Shown piece after piece: positions 1 to 6,824 of a stretch of 18,910 bases of DNA; position 1 is the stretch's first letter; each line of letters starts with the position of its first letter. This stretch comes from JBICHM01 sp043101835 (lineage in GTDB: Bacteria; Planctomycetota; Phycisphaerae; Phycisphaerales; UBA1924): positions 1-18,910 of the forward strand of contig JBICHM010000290.1 in NCBI GenBank assembly GCA_043101835.1. Reading direction: 5' to 3'. Under the pieces are notes generated by a model. It saw nothing but the letters and a program-made list of their open reading frames with translations, ran no database searches and was not told the origin of the DNA. Both the position numbers and the translations under genes were made by a program.

Positions 1-552
1 ATTCGCCGTCACGCCCTTCCCGCCGAGCTCGCGAGCCAGCGACTTCGTCAGCCCGATCAGCCCCGCCTTGGCGGCGCAGTAGTTGGCCTGCCCGGGGTTG
101 CCGATCACGCCGGAGGTCGAGCCGATGTTCACGATCCGGCCGAACTTCCCGCGCATCATCGACCGCGCCGCGGCCCGGCAGGCGACGAAGACGGCCGAGA
201 GGTTCACCTGAATGACCTCGTCGAACTCCTCGTCGCTCATGCGCAGCGCGAGGTTGTCGCGCGTGATGCCCGCGTTGTTCACGAGGATGTCCAGGCGACC
301 GAACTCCTCGGCCACGCCCTCGACGCACGAGGCGAAGGCGGCGCGATCGCCGACATCCACCGGATGCACGCTCGCGCTGCCGCCGGCAGATTCGATCTCG
401 GTGCGCAGCTCGGCGAGCGGGCCTTCGCTCCGGCTCACCAGCGCTACGTGCCGGCCATCCTGCGCGAGGCGCTGCGCGATCGCGCGCCCGATGCCGCGGC
501 TTGCGCCGGTCACCATCGCCACGCGCTTCATCGATTGGTCGGAGTCTGCCAT
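1..552 (-). CDS. fabG: 3-oxoacyl-ACP reductase FabG (3' end outside window)
   Basis: NADPH-dependent reduction of 3-oxoacyl-ACP in the cytosolic type II fatty-acid elongation cycle. The 184 residues present form a Rossmann-fold short-chain dehydrogenase: the cofactor motif TGASRGIG lies near residue 15, NNAG near residue 94, a Ser in NIGSTSG, and the catalytic YCAAK (Tyr158, Lys162). About 60 C-terminal residues lie beyond the left edge; FabG proteins are usually about 245 residues long. Start chosen at 552, preceded by GAGAGGA with short spacing; an in-frame ATG at 531 has no ribosome site but would give a more usual N-terminus. It follows the lipoprotein gene by 25 bases and is the last gene of the fab operon visible here; acpP would be the expected next gene. 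Other short-chain dehydrogenases look similar, but the context (fabH, fabD, plsX) makes FabG very likely. Confidence 0.95.
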   Translation of the reverse strand, partial: MADSDQSMKRVAMVTGASRGIGRAIAQRLAQDGRHVALVSRSEGPLAELRTEIESAGGSASVHPVDVGDRAAFASCVEGVAEEFGRLDILVNNAGITRDNLALRMSDEEFDEVIQVNLSAVFVACRAAARSMMRGKFGRIVNIGSTSGVIGNPGQANYCAAKAGLIGLTKSLARELGGKGVTAN

Positions 553-577
553 CGGTCCTCTCGGTATACGCGCTCGA

Positions 578-1264
578 TCAGCGATTGATTCCGCGTCGGC
601 TCGTGCCGCCGCCGCCACCACCGGCGTCCTGTTCCTCGATCGGCGGGGGCGCGGGCTGCGCCGCCTCCGCGGCGGCGCTGGCCACCGGGGTCATCCGGAT
701 CGTCAGCGGCGCAGCGTCGAGCTCCGCGAGCGTCCGTGCGCTCTGCGGCTCGATTGCCAGCCCGCCGAAGACCCACGCGCCGTCGATCTGCAGCGCTTCC
801 CAGCCGAGCAGGTACGCGCCGGACGCGTCCTGCACCGCGACGCCGACCTGCGCGCCGCCGTCGCGGCTCTCGACACGCGTCACGCGCACGCGCTCGATGC
901 CTGCCGTGGCGTCCTCCCAGGAGCCGCGAGCCTGCAGGTCGCTGAGCACCGCGTCGCCCGAGGCGTTCAGGACGCCCTCGATCTCAGCGCCGTCGCCGGC
1001 GATGAGCGCGCTGGCGAGATTGGCGATCGCCTGCGCAAGCGCGGGGTCGGTCGGGACGCGATCGGCCGGGAACTCGACCCGATCGTCCATCTCGAGCGAC
1101 GCGACCGGCGGGCGCACCGGGTCCGGGCGTCGGCTGGTCTCGACGGGCGCCGGCGCGGGGGCCGCCTCCGGCGTTTCGTTCGATTCGCCGCAGCCGGCGA
1201 GCAGCGCTGCGCCACCGAAGCCGACCAGGGCGCAGACGGTCCATGCGTTACGAAGGCTCGTCAT
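578..1264 (-). CDS. Predicted lipoprotein inside the fab operon
   Basis: Not recognised as a named family. The 228-residue product begins with a short positively charged segment, a hydrophobic stretch and a lipobox LAGC ending at Cys25, so it should be lipidated and exported by the Sec/SPII route. A Pro/Ala-rich linker (about residues 32-50) follows, then a compact domain of about 150 residues without Cys that has alternating hydrophobic strands and patterns such as GAYLLGWEALQIDGAW. This resembles small SnoaL/NTF2-like or DUF4440-like folds only in a general way, and that is a guess. The C-terminus is low complexity with a run of six Gly. The start overlaps the end of fabD by 17 bases and the stop lies 25 bases before fabG, so it is co-transcribed and probably translationally coupled with fatty-acid synthesis genes. 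GGAG sits a few bases before the ATG. Confidence 0.85.
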   Translation of the reverse strand: MTSLRNAWTVCALVGFGGAALLAGCGESNETPEAAPAPAPVETSRRPDPVRPPVASLEMDDRVEFPADRVPTDPALAQAIANLASALIAGDGAEIEGVLNASGDAVLSDLQARGSWEDATAGIERVRVTRVESRDGGAQVGVAVQDASGAYLLGWEALQIDGAWVFGGLAIEPQSARTLAELDAAPLTIRMTPVASAAAEAAQPAPPPIEEQDAGGGGGGTSRRGINR

Positions 1265-2186
1265 GGCTCTCCACCTTCACCTCGCGATTGATCCGGCGCA
1301 TCAGCCCGGCGAGCACCTTGCCCGGGGCCAGTTCGTGGACCTCGCCGGGAGTCTCCGACGCGAGCCACGCACAACTCTCCGCCCACCGAACCGGAGAAGT
1401 CAACTGCTCGACAAGGCGCCGGCGGATGGTCGCCTCGATGGCCTCGTTGCCTTCCGGCGCATGGGGGAGCGCGGTCACATTCGAAACGACCGGGCAGGAC
1501 GGGGCCTTAATCTCCACCTTCTCGAGCGCCGCCGCGAGCCGGTCGGCCGCCGGCTGCATGTGGGGCGAGTGAAAGGCACCCGCCACCTGGAGGCGGCTGG
1601 CGCGGAGGTTGAACTCGCCCGCGAGCTTCTCGGCGCGATCGCACGCGTCGGCGTCGCCGCTGATGACGATCTGCCCCGGCGCGTTGAAGTTGGCGCACTG
1701 CAGCACGCCGCCCTCGGCAGCGGCTTCGCAGAGCTTCGTCGCCGATTCCTCATCGCCGCCGATGATCGCGACCATGCCGCCCTCGGTCGCTTCCGCGGCG
1801 TCCTGCATCGCGCGCCCGCGCAATGCGACCACATCGAGCGCATCCTTGAACGACATCACGCCGGCCAGATGCAGCGCGGTGTACTCGCCAAGGCTGAGCC
1901 CCGCGGCCGCCTTCATCTGGGCGCTCCACCCGCGTCCGAGCAGCGCCTGGTGGCACGCGACGGCGCAGACGAAGAGCGCCGGCTGCGCGACATCGGTTCG
2001 GTTCAGCGTCTCCGCCGGTCCCTCGAAGCACATGGCGCTCAGGCGGGCGCCGAGGCGATCCTGCAGCGTTTCGTCGGCGGCGGCGAAGGTCTGCATGGCC
2101 TCCGGCGAGGCTTCGAACCACGCGCGCCCCATGCCCACCTTCTGGGCGCCCTGACCGGGACACAGGATGACTCGCTGATCGCTCAT
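1248..2186 (-). CDS. fabD: Malonyl-CoA:ACP transacylase FabD
   Basis: Transfers malonyl from CoA to acyl carrier protein, supplying the extender unit for type II fatty-acid synthesis in the cytosol. The 312-residue length is normal for the family. Visible motifs: GQGAQ at residues 11-15, the nucleophile elbow GLSLGEY with Ser98 (the usual GHSxG has Leu in place of His), the active-site His206 in GAFHSPHM, and QVAGAFHS typical of the acyltransferase fold. Arg123 in ALRGRAM would be the malonyl-carboxylate-binding Arg. It starts 43 bases after fabH and overlaps the downstream lipoprotein gene by 17 bases. Same orientation and tight spacing place it in the rpmF-plsX-fabH-fabD-fabG operon. Identification is secure. 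Confidence 0.97.
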   Translation of the reverse strand: MSDQRVILCPGQGAQKVGMGRAWFEASPEAMQTFAAADETLQDRLGARLSAMCFEGPAETLNRTDVAQPALFVCAVACHQALLGRGWSAQMKAAAGLSLGEYTALHLAGVMSFKDALDVVALRGRAMQDAAEATEGGMVAIIGGDEESATKLCEAAAEGGVLQCANFNAPGQIVISGDADACDRAEKLAGEFNLRASRLQVAGAFHSPHMQPAADRLAAALEKVEIKAPSCPVVSNVTALPHAPEGNEAIEATIRRRLVEQLTSPVRWAESCAWLASETPGEVHELAPGKVLAGLMRRINREVKVESHDEPS

Positions 2187-2229
2187 GATGCTCCGCGTCG
2201 TGCTGGGTCGTCGTGCAAGTGGAGGGCGC

Positions 2230-3267
2230 TCAGACGCGCCACAGGCTGCTGCCCCAGGTCAGCCCGCCGCCGAAGGCGACGAACATCACCAGGTCGCCCG
2301 GTGACACCTTGCCGGCCTGACGCAGCTCGTGCAGGCAGATCGGCACCGAGCCGGCCGAGGTGTTCCCGTAGCGGTCGATGTTCACATACAGCTTGTCGGG
2401 GTCGAGGCCGAAACGCTCGCGCGCAGCTTCCAGAATGCGCGCGTTCGACTGGTGGCAGACGAACTGCGCGATGTCCTTCGCCTGCAGCCCCGCCTTGTCG
2501 AGCGTCTCCTGGATGAGGTCGGGGAAGGTCTTCACGGCGAAACGAAAGACCTCGCGCCCGTTCATGTGCATGATCCCGAGCTTGCGCTCGAATCCGGTCG
2601 CGCCTTCGGGCACATCGCGGTCGCGCCGCGGGATGTACAGGTCCGCCCAGCGCGTGCCGTCGGCGTGCATCGACTGGGCGATCACGCCCTTCGACATGTC
2701 GTCGGTTGCGCGGACGATCGCGGCGCCGGCGGCGTCGCCGAAGATGATCGCCGTGCCGCGACCCTCCGTCGTGTACTCCATGAACTGGCTGAGCACATCG
2801 CAGCCGATGACCGCCACCGTGTCGCACGCGCCGGAGCGGATCAGGGCGTAGGCGTGATTCAGGCCGAAGACGAATCCGCAGCAGGCAGCGACGATGTCCA
2901 TCGCGCCCGCCGAGCCCAGGCCGACGTCCGCCGCCACACGGCACGCCGTCGACGGACAGACCATCTCGCTCGACACGCTGGCGAGCAGCAGCATGTCGAT
3001 CTCGCCGGGCTCGATGCCGGCGTTCTCGATCGCCGATGCGAGCGCCCGTGCGCTGAGCGTGCGCGCCGAGTCGACGGCGGCGTCGACGACCGGGCGCTCG
3101 GCGATGCCGGTGCGCTGGCGGATCCACTCGTCGGACGTGTCCATCATCCGCTCGAGATCCGCGTTGGTCATCCGCGCCGGCGGCAGCCCCACGCCGCTGC
3201 CGATCAGCTCGACGCCCCGCGCCGGCGGCGCGGGGGGAACGGGATGCGGCGTGGGCGCACTGGCCAT
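2230..3267 (-). CDS. fabH: 3-oxoacyl-ACP synthase III FabH
   Basis: Initiates fatty-acid synthesis by condensing an acyl-CoA primer with malonyl-ACP. The 345-residue thiolase-fold protein shows TSDEWIRQRTGI near residue 44, the catalytic triad Cys129 (in VAACCGF), His272 (in CHQSNARI) and Asn302 (in YGNTSAGSVP), and the C-terminal FGGGLTWGS. The catalytic Cys is followed directly by a second Cys where Escherichia coli has Ala. The first 17 or so residues are a Pro/Ala-rich extension not usual in FabH; GGAG lies eight bases before the ATG and supports this start. A start at Val19 or later would need a non-ATG codon. It lies 19 bases after plsX. Primer preference (acetyl versus branched) cannot be read from the sequence by eye. 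Confidence 0.97.
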   Translation of the reverse strand: MASAPTPHPVPPAPPARGVELIGSGVGLPPARMTNADLERMMDTSDEWIRQRTGIAERPVVDAAVDSARTLSARALASAIENAGIEPGEIDMLLLASVSSEMVCPSTACRVAADVGLGSAGAMDIVAACCGFVFGLNHAYALIRSGACDTVAVIGCDVLSQFMEYTTEGRGTAIIFGDAAGAAIVRATDDMSKGVIAQSMHADGTRWADLYIPRRDRDVPEGATGFERKLGIMHMNGREVFRFAVKTFPDLIQETLDKAGLQAKDIAQFVCHQSNARILEAARERFGLDPDKLYVNIDRYGNTSAGSVPICLHELRQAGKVSPGDLVMFVAFGGGLTWGSSLWRV

Positions 3268-3286
3268 CCGCGAAGCTCCGGGTGGT

Positions 3287-4357
3287 TCAGGCCGCCGAGT
3301 CGGCGGCGGCGGGCTCGGCGTCGCCGAGCGCCGCCAGGTGGGGCTCGATGATCGGCGTGACCTCGGCGAGGCGGTGCACGATCTCGTCGTTCACGTGGCG
3401 TGCAACATACTCGCGCGTGTTGCGGATTGCGCTGGCGATCGTCTTCGGCTCGCTGGAGCCGTGGCAGATCACGCAGACGCCGTTGACGCCCAGCAGGGGG
3501 GCGCCGCCGTACTCGTGGTAATCGTTGCGCGTGAAGATCGCCTTCGCCGCGGGCTCGAGCTGCAGCGCGAGCGTGGCGTCGTGCTCCATGATCTGCTGGA
3601 AGACCGCGGTCACGAGGCTGCGCGCGAGCCCCTCGGCGAGCTTCAGCGCCGTGTTGCCGACGAAGCCGTCGGTCACGATCACATCGGCGACGCCGTCGAA
3701 GAGGTCGCGCGCCTCGATGTAGCCCTGGAAGTTCAGGTTGGGCACGGCGCGGAGCAGGTCGCGGACCTGCTTGACCATCTTCGTGCCCTTGGCTTCTTCC
3801 GAGCCGATGTTCAGGAGCGCGACGCGCGGCTTCTCGATGCCCAGGCTCCGCGCGGCGTACACCTCCGCCATGATCGCGTACTGCATCAGATGCACGGCGC
3901 GAGGCTCGGGGTTGGCGCCGGCGTCGCACAGCACGATCGGCCCGTGGAACGAGGGCACGGTGACGGCGATGCCCGGCCGGTGCACGCCACGCAGACGGCG
4001 CATCTGCATGGTCGCCGCCGACACGCACGCGCCGGTGTTGCCGGCGCTGATCACGGCGTCCACGGGGCGCTCGGCGCGCCGCCCGGCGAGGGCGCACATC
4101 CGAACGATGCTCGAATCCTTTTTGGTGCGCACTGCTTCGACGGGGGACTCGTCCATCCCGATCATTTCGTGCGCAGGCACAACCTCGAGACGCGCATCAG
4201 CGACGCCTCGTTCGCGCAGCACTTCATCGATGGTGTCCGGCGGGCCGACCAGCAGAAGGCGGTCGTCGTCGCCCAGCGAGGCGAGCCCGTCCACGCACCC
4301 CTTGATGATCGCATCGGGGGCGTGATCGCCCCCCATGACATCGACGGCCAGGCGCAT
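3287..4357 (-). CDS. plsX: Phosphate acyltransferase PlsX
   Basis: Converts acyl-ACP to acyl-phosphate, the acyl donor for PlsY in the first step of phosphatidic acid synthesis; a peripheral membrane enzyme. The 356-residue protein starts MRLAVDVMGGDHAP, the family N-terminal signature (GGDHAP at 9-14), and continues with SAGNTGA near residue 105, DAGANPEP near 167, LNIGSEEAKGT near 200, DGFVGN near 245 and EYGGAPLLGVNG near 297. All are hallmarks of PlsX. Length is slightly above the usual 330-350 because of an Ala-rich tail. It begins six bases after the rpmF stop and ends 19 bases before fabH. Linkage of rpmF, plsX and fabH is the classical arrangement that ties phospholipid synthesis to growth. 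Confidence 0.97.
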   Translation of the reverse strand: MRLAVDVMGGDHAPDAIIKGCVDGLASLGDDDRLLLVGPPDTIDEVLRERGVADARLEVVPAHEMIGMDESPVEAVRTKKDSSIVRMCALAGRRAERPVDAVISAGNTGACVSAATMQMRRLRGVHRPGIAVTVPSFHGPIVLCDAGANPEPRAVHLMQYAIMAEVYAARSLGIEKPRVALLNIGSEEAKGTKMVKQVRDLLRAVPNLNFQGYIEARDLFDGVADVIVTDGFVGNTALKLAEGLARSLVTAVFQQIMEHDATLALQLEPAAKAIFTRNDYHEYGGAPLLGVNGVCVICHGSSEPKTIASAIRNTREYVARHVNDEIVHRLAEVTPIIEPHLAALGDAEPAAADSAA

Positions 4358-4363
4358 GGCCGA

Positions 4364-4552
4364 TCAGGCCCCGCCGCCGCTTCCGATCTCGATCTTCAGC
4401 CCGGGGCGCACGTACCCGCACTCGCGGCAGGCGCGGTGGGGCAGCTTCGGCGACCCGCAGTTCGGGCACGGAGGCGACTGCGTCCCCTTCAGCGCATGAT
4501 GCGAGCGGCGACGACGGGTCCGACCAGGGCTGATTCGATGCGTGGGATGCAT
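4364..4552 (-). CDS. rpmF: 50S ribosomal protein L32
   Basis: Small structural protein of the large ribosomal subunit. The 62-residue product has the L32 layout: a basic N-terminal arm (Arg-Arg-Arg-Arg near residue 13, then SHHALKG) and a zinc ribbon with Cys29, Cys32, Cys42 and Cys45 in the pattern CPNCG...CRECGYV. Usual L32 starts with Met-Ala-x-Pro; this one starts Met-His-Pro, and no better start lies upstream. The ribosome site is weak (GAG within GAGATCGAG). It is the first gene of the fab operon, six bases before plsX, with a good promoter about 100 bases upstream. The DUF177 (YceD) gene that precedes rpmF in many bacteria is not seen here. Confidence 0.95.
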   Translation of the reverse strand: MHPTHRISPGRTRRRRSHHALKGTQSPPCPNCGSPKLPHRACRECGYVRPGLKIEIGSGGGA

Positions 4553-4651
4553 GGCTCGATCTCAGGGTGGAAGCAGTCCCGGCGGCCGCCCGCGCGGATC
4601 CGGCGACCACGCCGAAACCACATCGAGCGACCCGTCTGCGGGGGATCCGAA

Positions 4652-4680
4652 AGGGTATTGCCCGGCCCCCACACTGTCAA
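4652..4680 (-). promoter_or_regulatory. Predicted sigma70-type promoter of the rpmF-plsX-fab operon
   Basis: On the minus strand a perfect -35 TTGACA (4680-4675) is followed by a 17-base spacer and the -10 TACCCT (4657-4652), which matches the three best-conserved positions of TATAAT. The predicted start lies near 4645, giving a leader of about 93 bases before rpmF. It stands back to back with the tRNA-Lys promoter. Predicted by eye only. Confidence 0.7.
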
Positions 4681-4717
4681 TGAACCGCTTCCCCCACGAC
4701 GGGGCAATCCCCTCCGC

Positions 4718-4745
4718 TGGACGCCGGGCGGCGCCCTGCTACACT
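4718..4745 (+). promoter_or_regulatory. Predicted promoter of tRNA-Lys
   Basis: TGGACG (4718-4723), a 16-base spacer and TACACT (4740-4745) on the plus strand, about 90 bases before tRNA-Lys. The -10 is identical to that of the rpsB promoter predicted in this window. The -35 is a four-of-six match to TTGACA. Confidence 0.5.
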
Positions 4746-4833
4746 TCCGCCCTTGTCACCGCGTCAGGAGGCGACCAACCCGGTCATCCGCCCGACGCCG
4801 GGCCCCGCCGACCCATCCAGGCCGGCCCCAAGG

Positions 4834-4906
<73 letters not shown>

Positions 4907-4918
4907 TTTCGTGCGCGC

Positions 4919-5656
4919 TCACCGCCGCCGGCGAGCGGCGACGAGCCCCGCCCCGACCAGCAGCCCCACCCCGCCCGGCGCCGGGATCGGCGTGCCGAGG
5001 TATTGCTCCAGATACAGCGAGGCGAAGTGGAGGCGCTGCAGCTTCGTCAGGCCATCTGGCGAGAGGATCACATGGATGGGCTCGCTCGCCGCGACGCCCG
5101 GGGCGTCGGTCGAGAGGGTGAAGTCGAGGATGTAGATCGTGTCCGTCGGCTGGAGCGCGGTCGCGAATATCAGGTCCAGACCCGCGGCGCCGCCGGCGCC
5201 GATCGACTCGGCCAGCGTGAATGAGCCGGGCGAGTTGGTCGAGTGCTGCACGCCGACGCGGCTGACGAAGATCTCCTCGGTCGGGCCGAGGGCGACGAGG
5301 TCGGGGATCGTGCCGGGCGCCGGGTTGGCGGGTGGGGCGACCCACTTGCTCGCGCCGGTCAGCGTAATCGTCAGGGCGTGGCCGACGAGGTCGCCCGGGT
5401 CGAAGAGATCAAACCCGGGGAGGCCGGCAGATGCCGAGCGCGTCTCGCCGTTGGCCCAGTGGTCGTGCAGGCTGTTGTAGTAAGGACGGACAAGGCCGAG
5501 GCCGTCGTCCATCGGGTTGGGGCCGCCGATATAGCCCTGCGCGGCCAGTTGCCCGTCGACGATCTTGATCGCAAATCGTCGCGCCTGGGCTGACGCCGCC
5601 TGGGCGATGATGGTCGCCAGCGCGACCACAATCGCGGTCCGTGTCCACAGCTGCAT
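4919..5656 (-). CDS. Secreted protein with PEP-CTERM-like sorting tail
   Basis: A 245-residue exported protein of unknown function. Residues 1-23 are a Sec signal peptide (hydrophobic core, cleavage after ASA). The middle has alternating strands and turns, suggesting a beta-sandwich, and includes an Asp/Gly-rich stretch (residues 70-90). It ends with PIPAPGGVGLLVGAGLVAAR and three more Arg, a PEP-CTERM-like tail: Pro-Ala-Pro-Gly, a single membrane helix and a basic cluster. In planctomycetes such tails are known to mark exported proteins for exosortase-type processing; no exosortase is in this window. Start chosen at 5656 because a signal peptide follows at once and GGAGGAG lies 11 bases upstream; the same frame is open for 86 codons further upstream but carries no signal. 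Transcribed convergently with tRNA-Lys, apparently as a single gene. Confidence 0.85.
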   Translation of the reverse strand: MQLWTRTAIVVALATIIAQAASAQARRFAIKIVDGQLAAQGYIGGPNPMDDGLGLVRPYYNSLHDHWANGETRSASAGLPGFDLFDPGDLVGHALTITLTGASKWVAPPANPAPGTIPDLVALGPTEEIFVSRVGVQHSTNSPGSFTLAESIGAGGAAGLDLIFATALQPTDTIYILDFTLSTDAPGVAASEPIHVILSPDGLTKLQRLHFASLYLEQYLGTPIPAPGGVGLLVGAGLVAARRRR

Positions 5657-5673
5657 GGTCTGATGCTCTCCTC

Positions 5674-5694
5674 CACGCGCACGTGCAGCGCGTG
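5674..5694 (-). promoter_or_regulatory. Hairpin abutting the Shine-Dalgarno of the PEP-CTERM-like gene
   Basis: On the minus strand CACGCG and CGCGTG form a six-base-pair stem with a nine-base loop. Its 3' arm runs directly into GGAGGAG (5674-5668), the ribosome site for the gene starting at 5656. It could affect translation or mRNA stability. Function is inferred from position only. Confidence 0.4.
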
Positions 5695-5737
5695 TCGCTC
5701 CCTGTGCGAGATCCGGGAGGTCGGATCCGCTCCCCAA

Positions 5738-5765
5738 TGGATAGCCGCTTGGGGCGTCATTGCAA
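5738..5765 (-). promoter_or_regulatory. Possible promoter of the PEP-CTERM-like gene
   Basis: Minus strand TTGCAA (5765-5760), 16-base spacer, TATCCA (5743-5738). Four of six and three of six consensus matches, with a leader of about 75 bases. Modest support. Confidence 0.35.
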
Positions 5766-5788
5766 GGGATCGCCCCCGGAATAGGCGT

Positions 5789-5817
5789 CTGAATCCCCGT
5801 GGGTGATGCCGTACCCT
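5789..5817 (+). promoter_or_regulatory. Possible promoter of the lipid-modification cassette
   Basis: CTGAAT (5789-5794), 17-base spacer, TACCCT (5812-5817). The -10 is identical to that of the rpmF promoter; the -35 is weak, which could mean an activator or an alternative sigma factor. The start would fall near 5824, about 89 bases before the chosen ATG. Confidence 0.35.
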
Positions 5818-5844
5818 GAAGTTCCCGCTGAATCCGCCGGTATG

Positions 5845-5892
5845 GCGTCCGTGAATACGGACGCGACCCGTAAGGCAGGGCCGGCTCGGCCC
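5845..5892 (+). promoter_or_regulatory. Tandem hairpins in the leader of the lipid cassette
   Basis: Two perfect hairpins lie in a row. GCGTCCGT (5845-5852) pairs with ACGGACGC (5857-5864) across loop GAAT, and GGGCCG (5878-5883) pairs with CGGCCC (5887-5892) across loop GCT. The second ends two bases before the upstream ATG at 5895. Neither is followed by a T run, so they are not ordinary terminators. They may be a translational or mRNA-stability element. Confidence 0.45.
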
Positions 5893-5912
5893 AGATGAGG
5901 ATTCTCCCCGGC

Positions 5913-6824
5913 ATGACAGCGATTCCCGCCCAAGCCGGCCGCGACGGCCAGATTCAGGATGATCGAGTCCGGTGGTGGCGGATCGTTCCGAGCCTCCTCA
6001 TCCATCTGGGCTGTGTCGGGGTGATCTGGGTCGGCTGGAGCCCGGCGGCGGTGGCGGTCGCGTTGGGGCTCTATGTCGCCCGCATGTTCGCCATCACCGC
6101 GTTCTACCACCGCTACTTCAGCCACCGGACCTTCCGCACATCGCGCGTTGCGCATTTTCTCTTTGGATTCCTCGGGGCGTCGAGCGCACAGCGCGGGCCG
6201 ATCTGGTGGGCGGCCCACCATCGCGAGCACCATCGCGAGAGCGATGAGCCGCCGGACATCCACAGCCCCGTGCAGCACGGCCTGCTCTGGAGCCACATGG
6301 GCTGGTTCTTCTCCGACGGTGGCGTGCGGACGCCGGAGAAGGCTGTGCCGGATCTGCTCAAACTCCCCGAGATCCGCTGGCTCGACCGGTTCCACATCGT
6401 CGCGGTGCTGACGCTGGCGGCCTTCTGCTATGTGCTCGGGGTTGCGCTTGACGCAGTCTGGCCCTCGCTCGGGACCAGCGGGCTGCAGATGCTCGTGTGG
6501 GGCTTCTTCATCTCGACGACGGTGCTGCACCACGCGACGTTCACGATCAACTCGCTGGCGCACATGATCGGCACGCGGCGCTACGAGACACGCGACGACA
6601 GCCGCAACAACCTGTTTCTCGCGCTGCTCACCCTCGGCGAGGGCTGGCACAACAACCACCACTTCCACCCCGGCTCCACCCGGCAGGGCTTCTTCTGGTG
6701 GGAGGTCGACATGGCGTACTACGGCCTGTGGCTGCTCGAGCGCATCGGGGTCGTGTGGGATCTGCGCCCCGTGCCGAAGCGGGCGCGCGAGGCGGCGGGC
6801 CGGGTTCGCGCGCCGCAACCATGA
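5913..6824 (+). CDS. Delta9-type membrane fatty-acid desaturase
   Basis: Di-iron, O2-dependent desaturase that introduces a cis double bond in acyl chains, at the membrane. All three histidine boxes of the acyl-CoA/lipid Delta9 class are present: HRYFSH, HREHH and HNNHH (residues about 66-71, 103-107 and 246-250 from this start), plus the signature NSLAHMIGTRRYETRDDSRN. Hydrophobic helices flank the boxes as in the family. Length 303 residues is normal. GAGGA lies 11 bases before the ATG at 5913; the in-frame ATG at 5895 would add six residues but sits two bases after a stable hairpin and lacks a ribosome site. First gene of a seven-gene cassette; its TGA overlaps the next ATG (ATGA). The electron donor is not encoded here. 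Role in the cassette, inferred: making the double bond used by the downstream methyltransferases. Confidence 0.93.
   Translation: MTAIPAQAGRDGQIQDDRVRWWRIVPSLLIHLGCVGVIWVGWSPAAVAVALGLYVARMFAITAFYHRYFSHRTFRTSRVAHFLFGFLGASSAQRGPIWWAAHHREHHRESDEPPDIHSPVQHGLLWSHMGWFFSDGGVRTPEKAVPDLLKLPEIRWLDRFHIVAVLTLAAFCYVLGVALDAVWPSLGTSGLQMLVWGFFISTTVLHHATFTINSLAHMIGTRRYETRDDSRNNLFLALLTLGEGWHNNHHFHPGSTRQGFFWWEVDMAYYGLWLLERIGVVWDLRPVPKRAREAAGRVRAPQP

Noticed and set aside
501..2516. 671-codon plus-strand open frame opposite fabG, the lipoprotein and fabD
   Set aside because: Runs antisense across three recognised genes, is Arg/Ser/Ala-rich and low complexity, and matches nothing. Typical high-GC shadow frame.
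4553..4651. Search for a DUF177 (YceD) gene before rpmF
   Set aside because: Only about 100 bases of promoter leader are available; no Cys-containing or family-like frame was seen.
5757..6818. 353-codon minus-strand frame opposite the desaturase
   Set aside because: The desaturase strand carries all three His boxes; the antisense product is charged and patternless.
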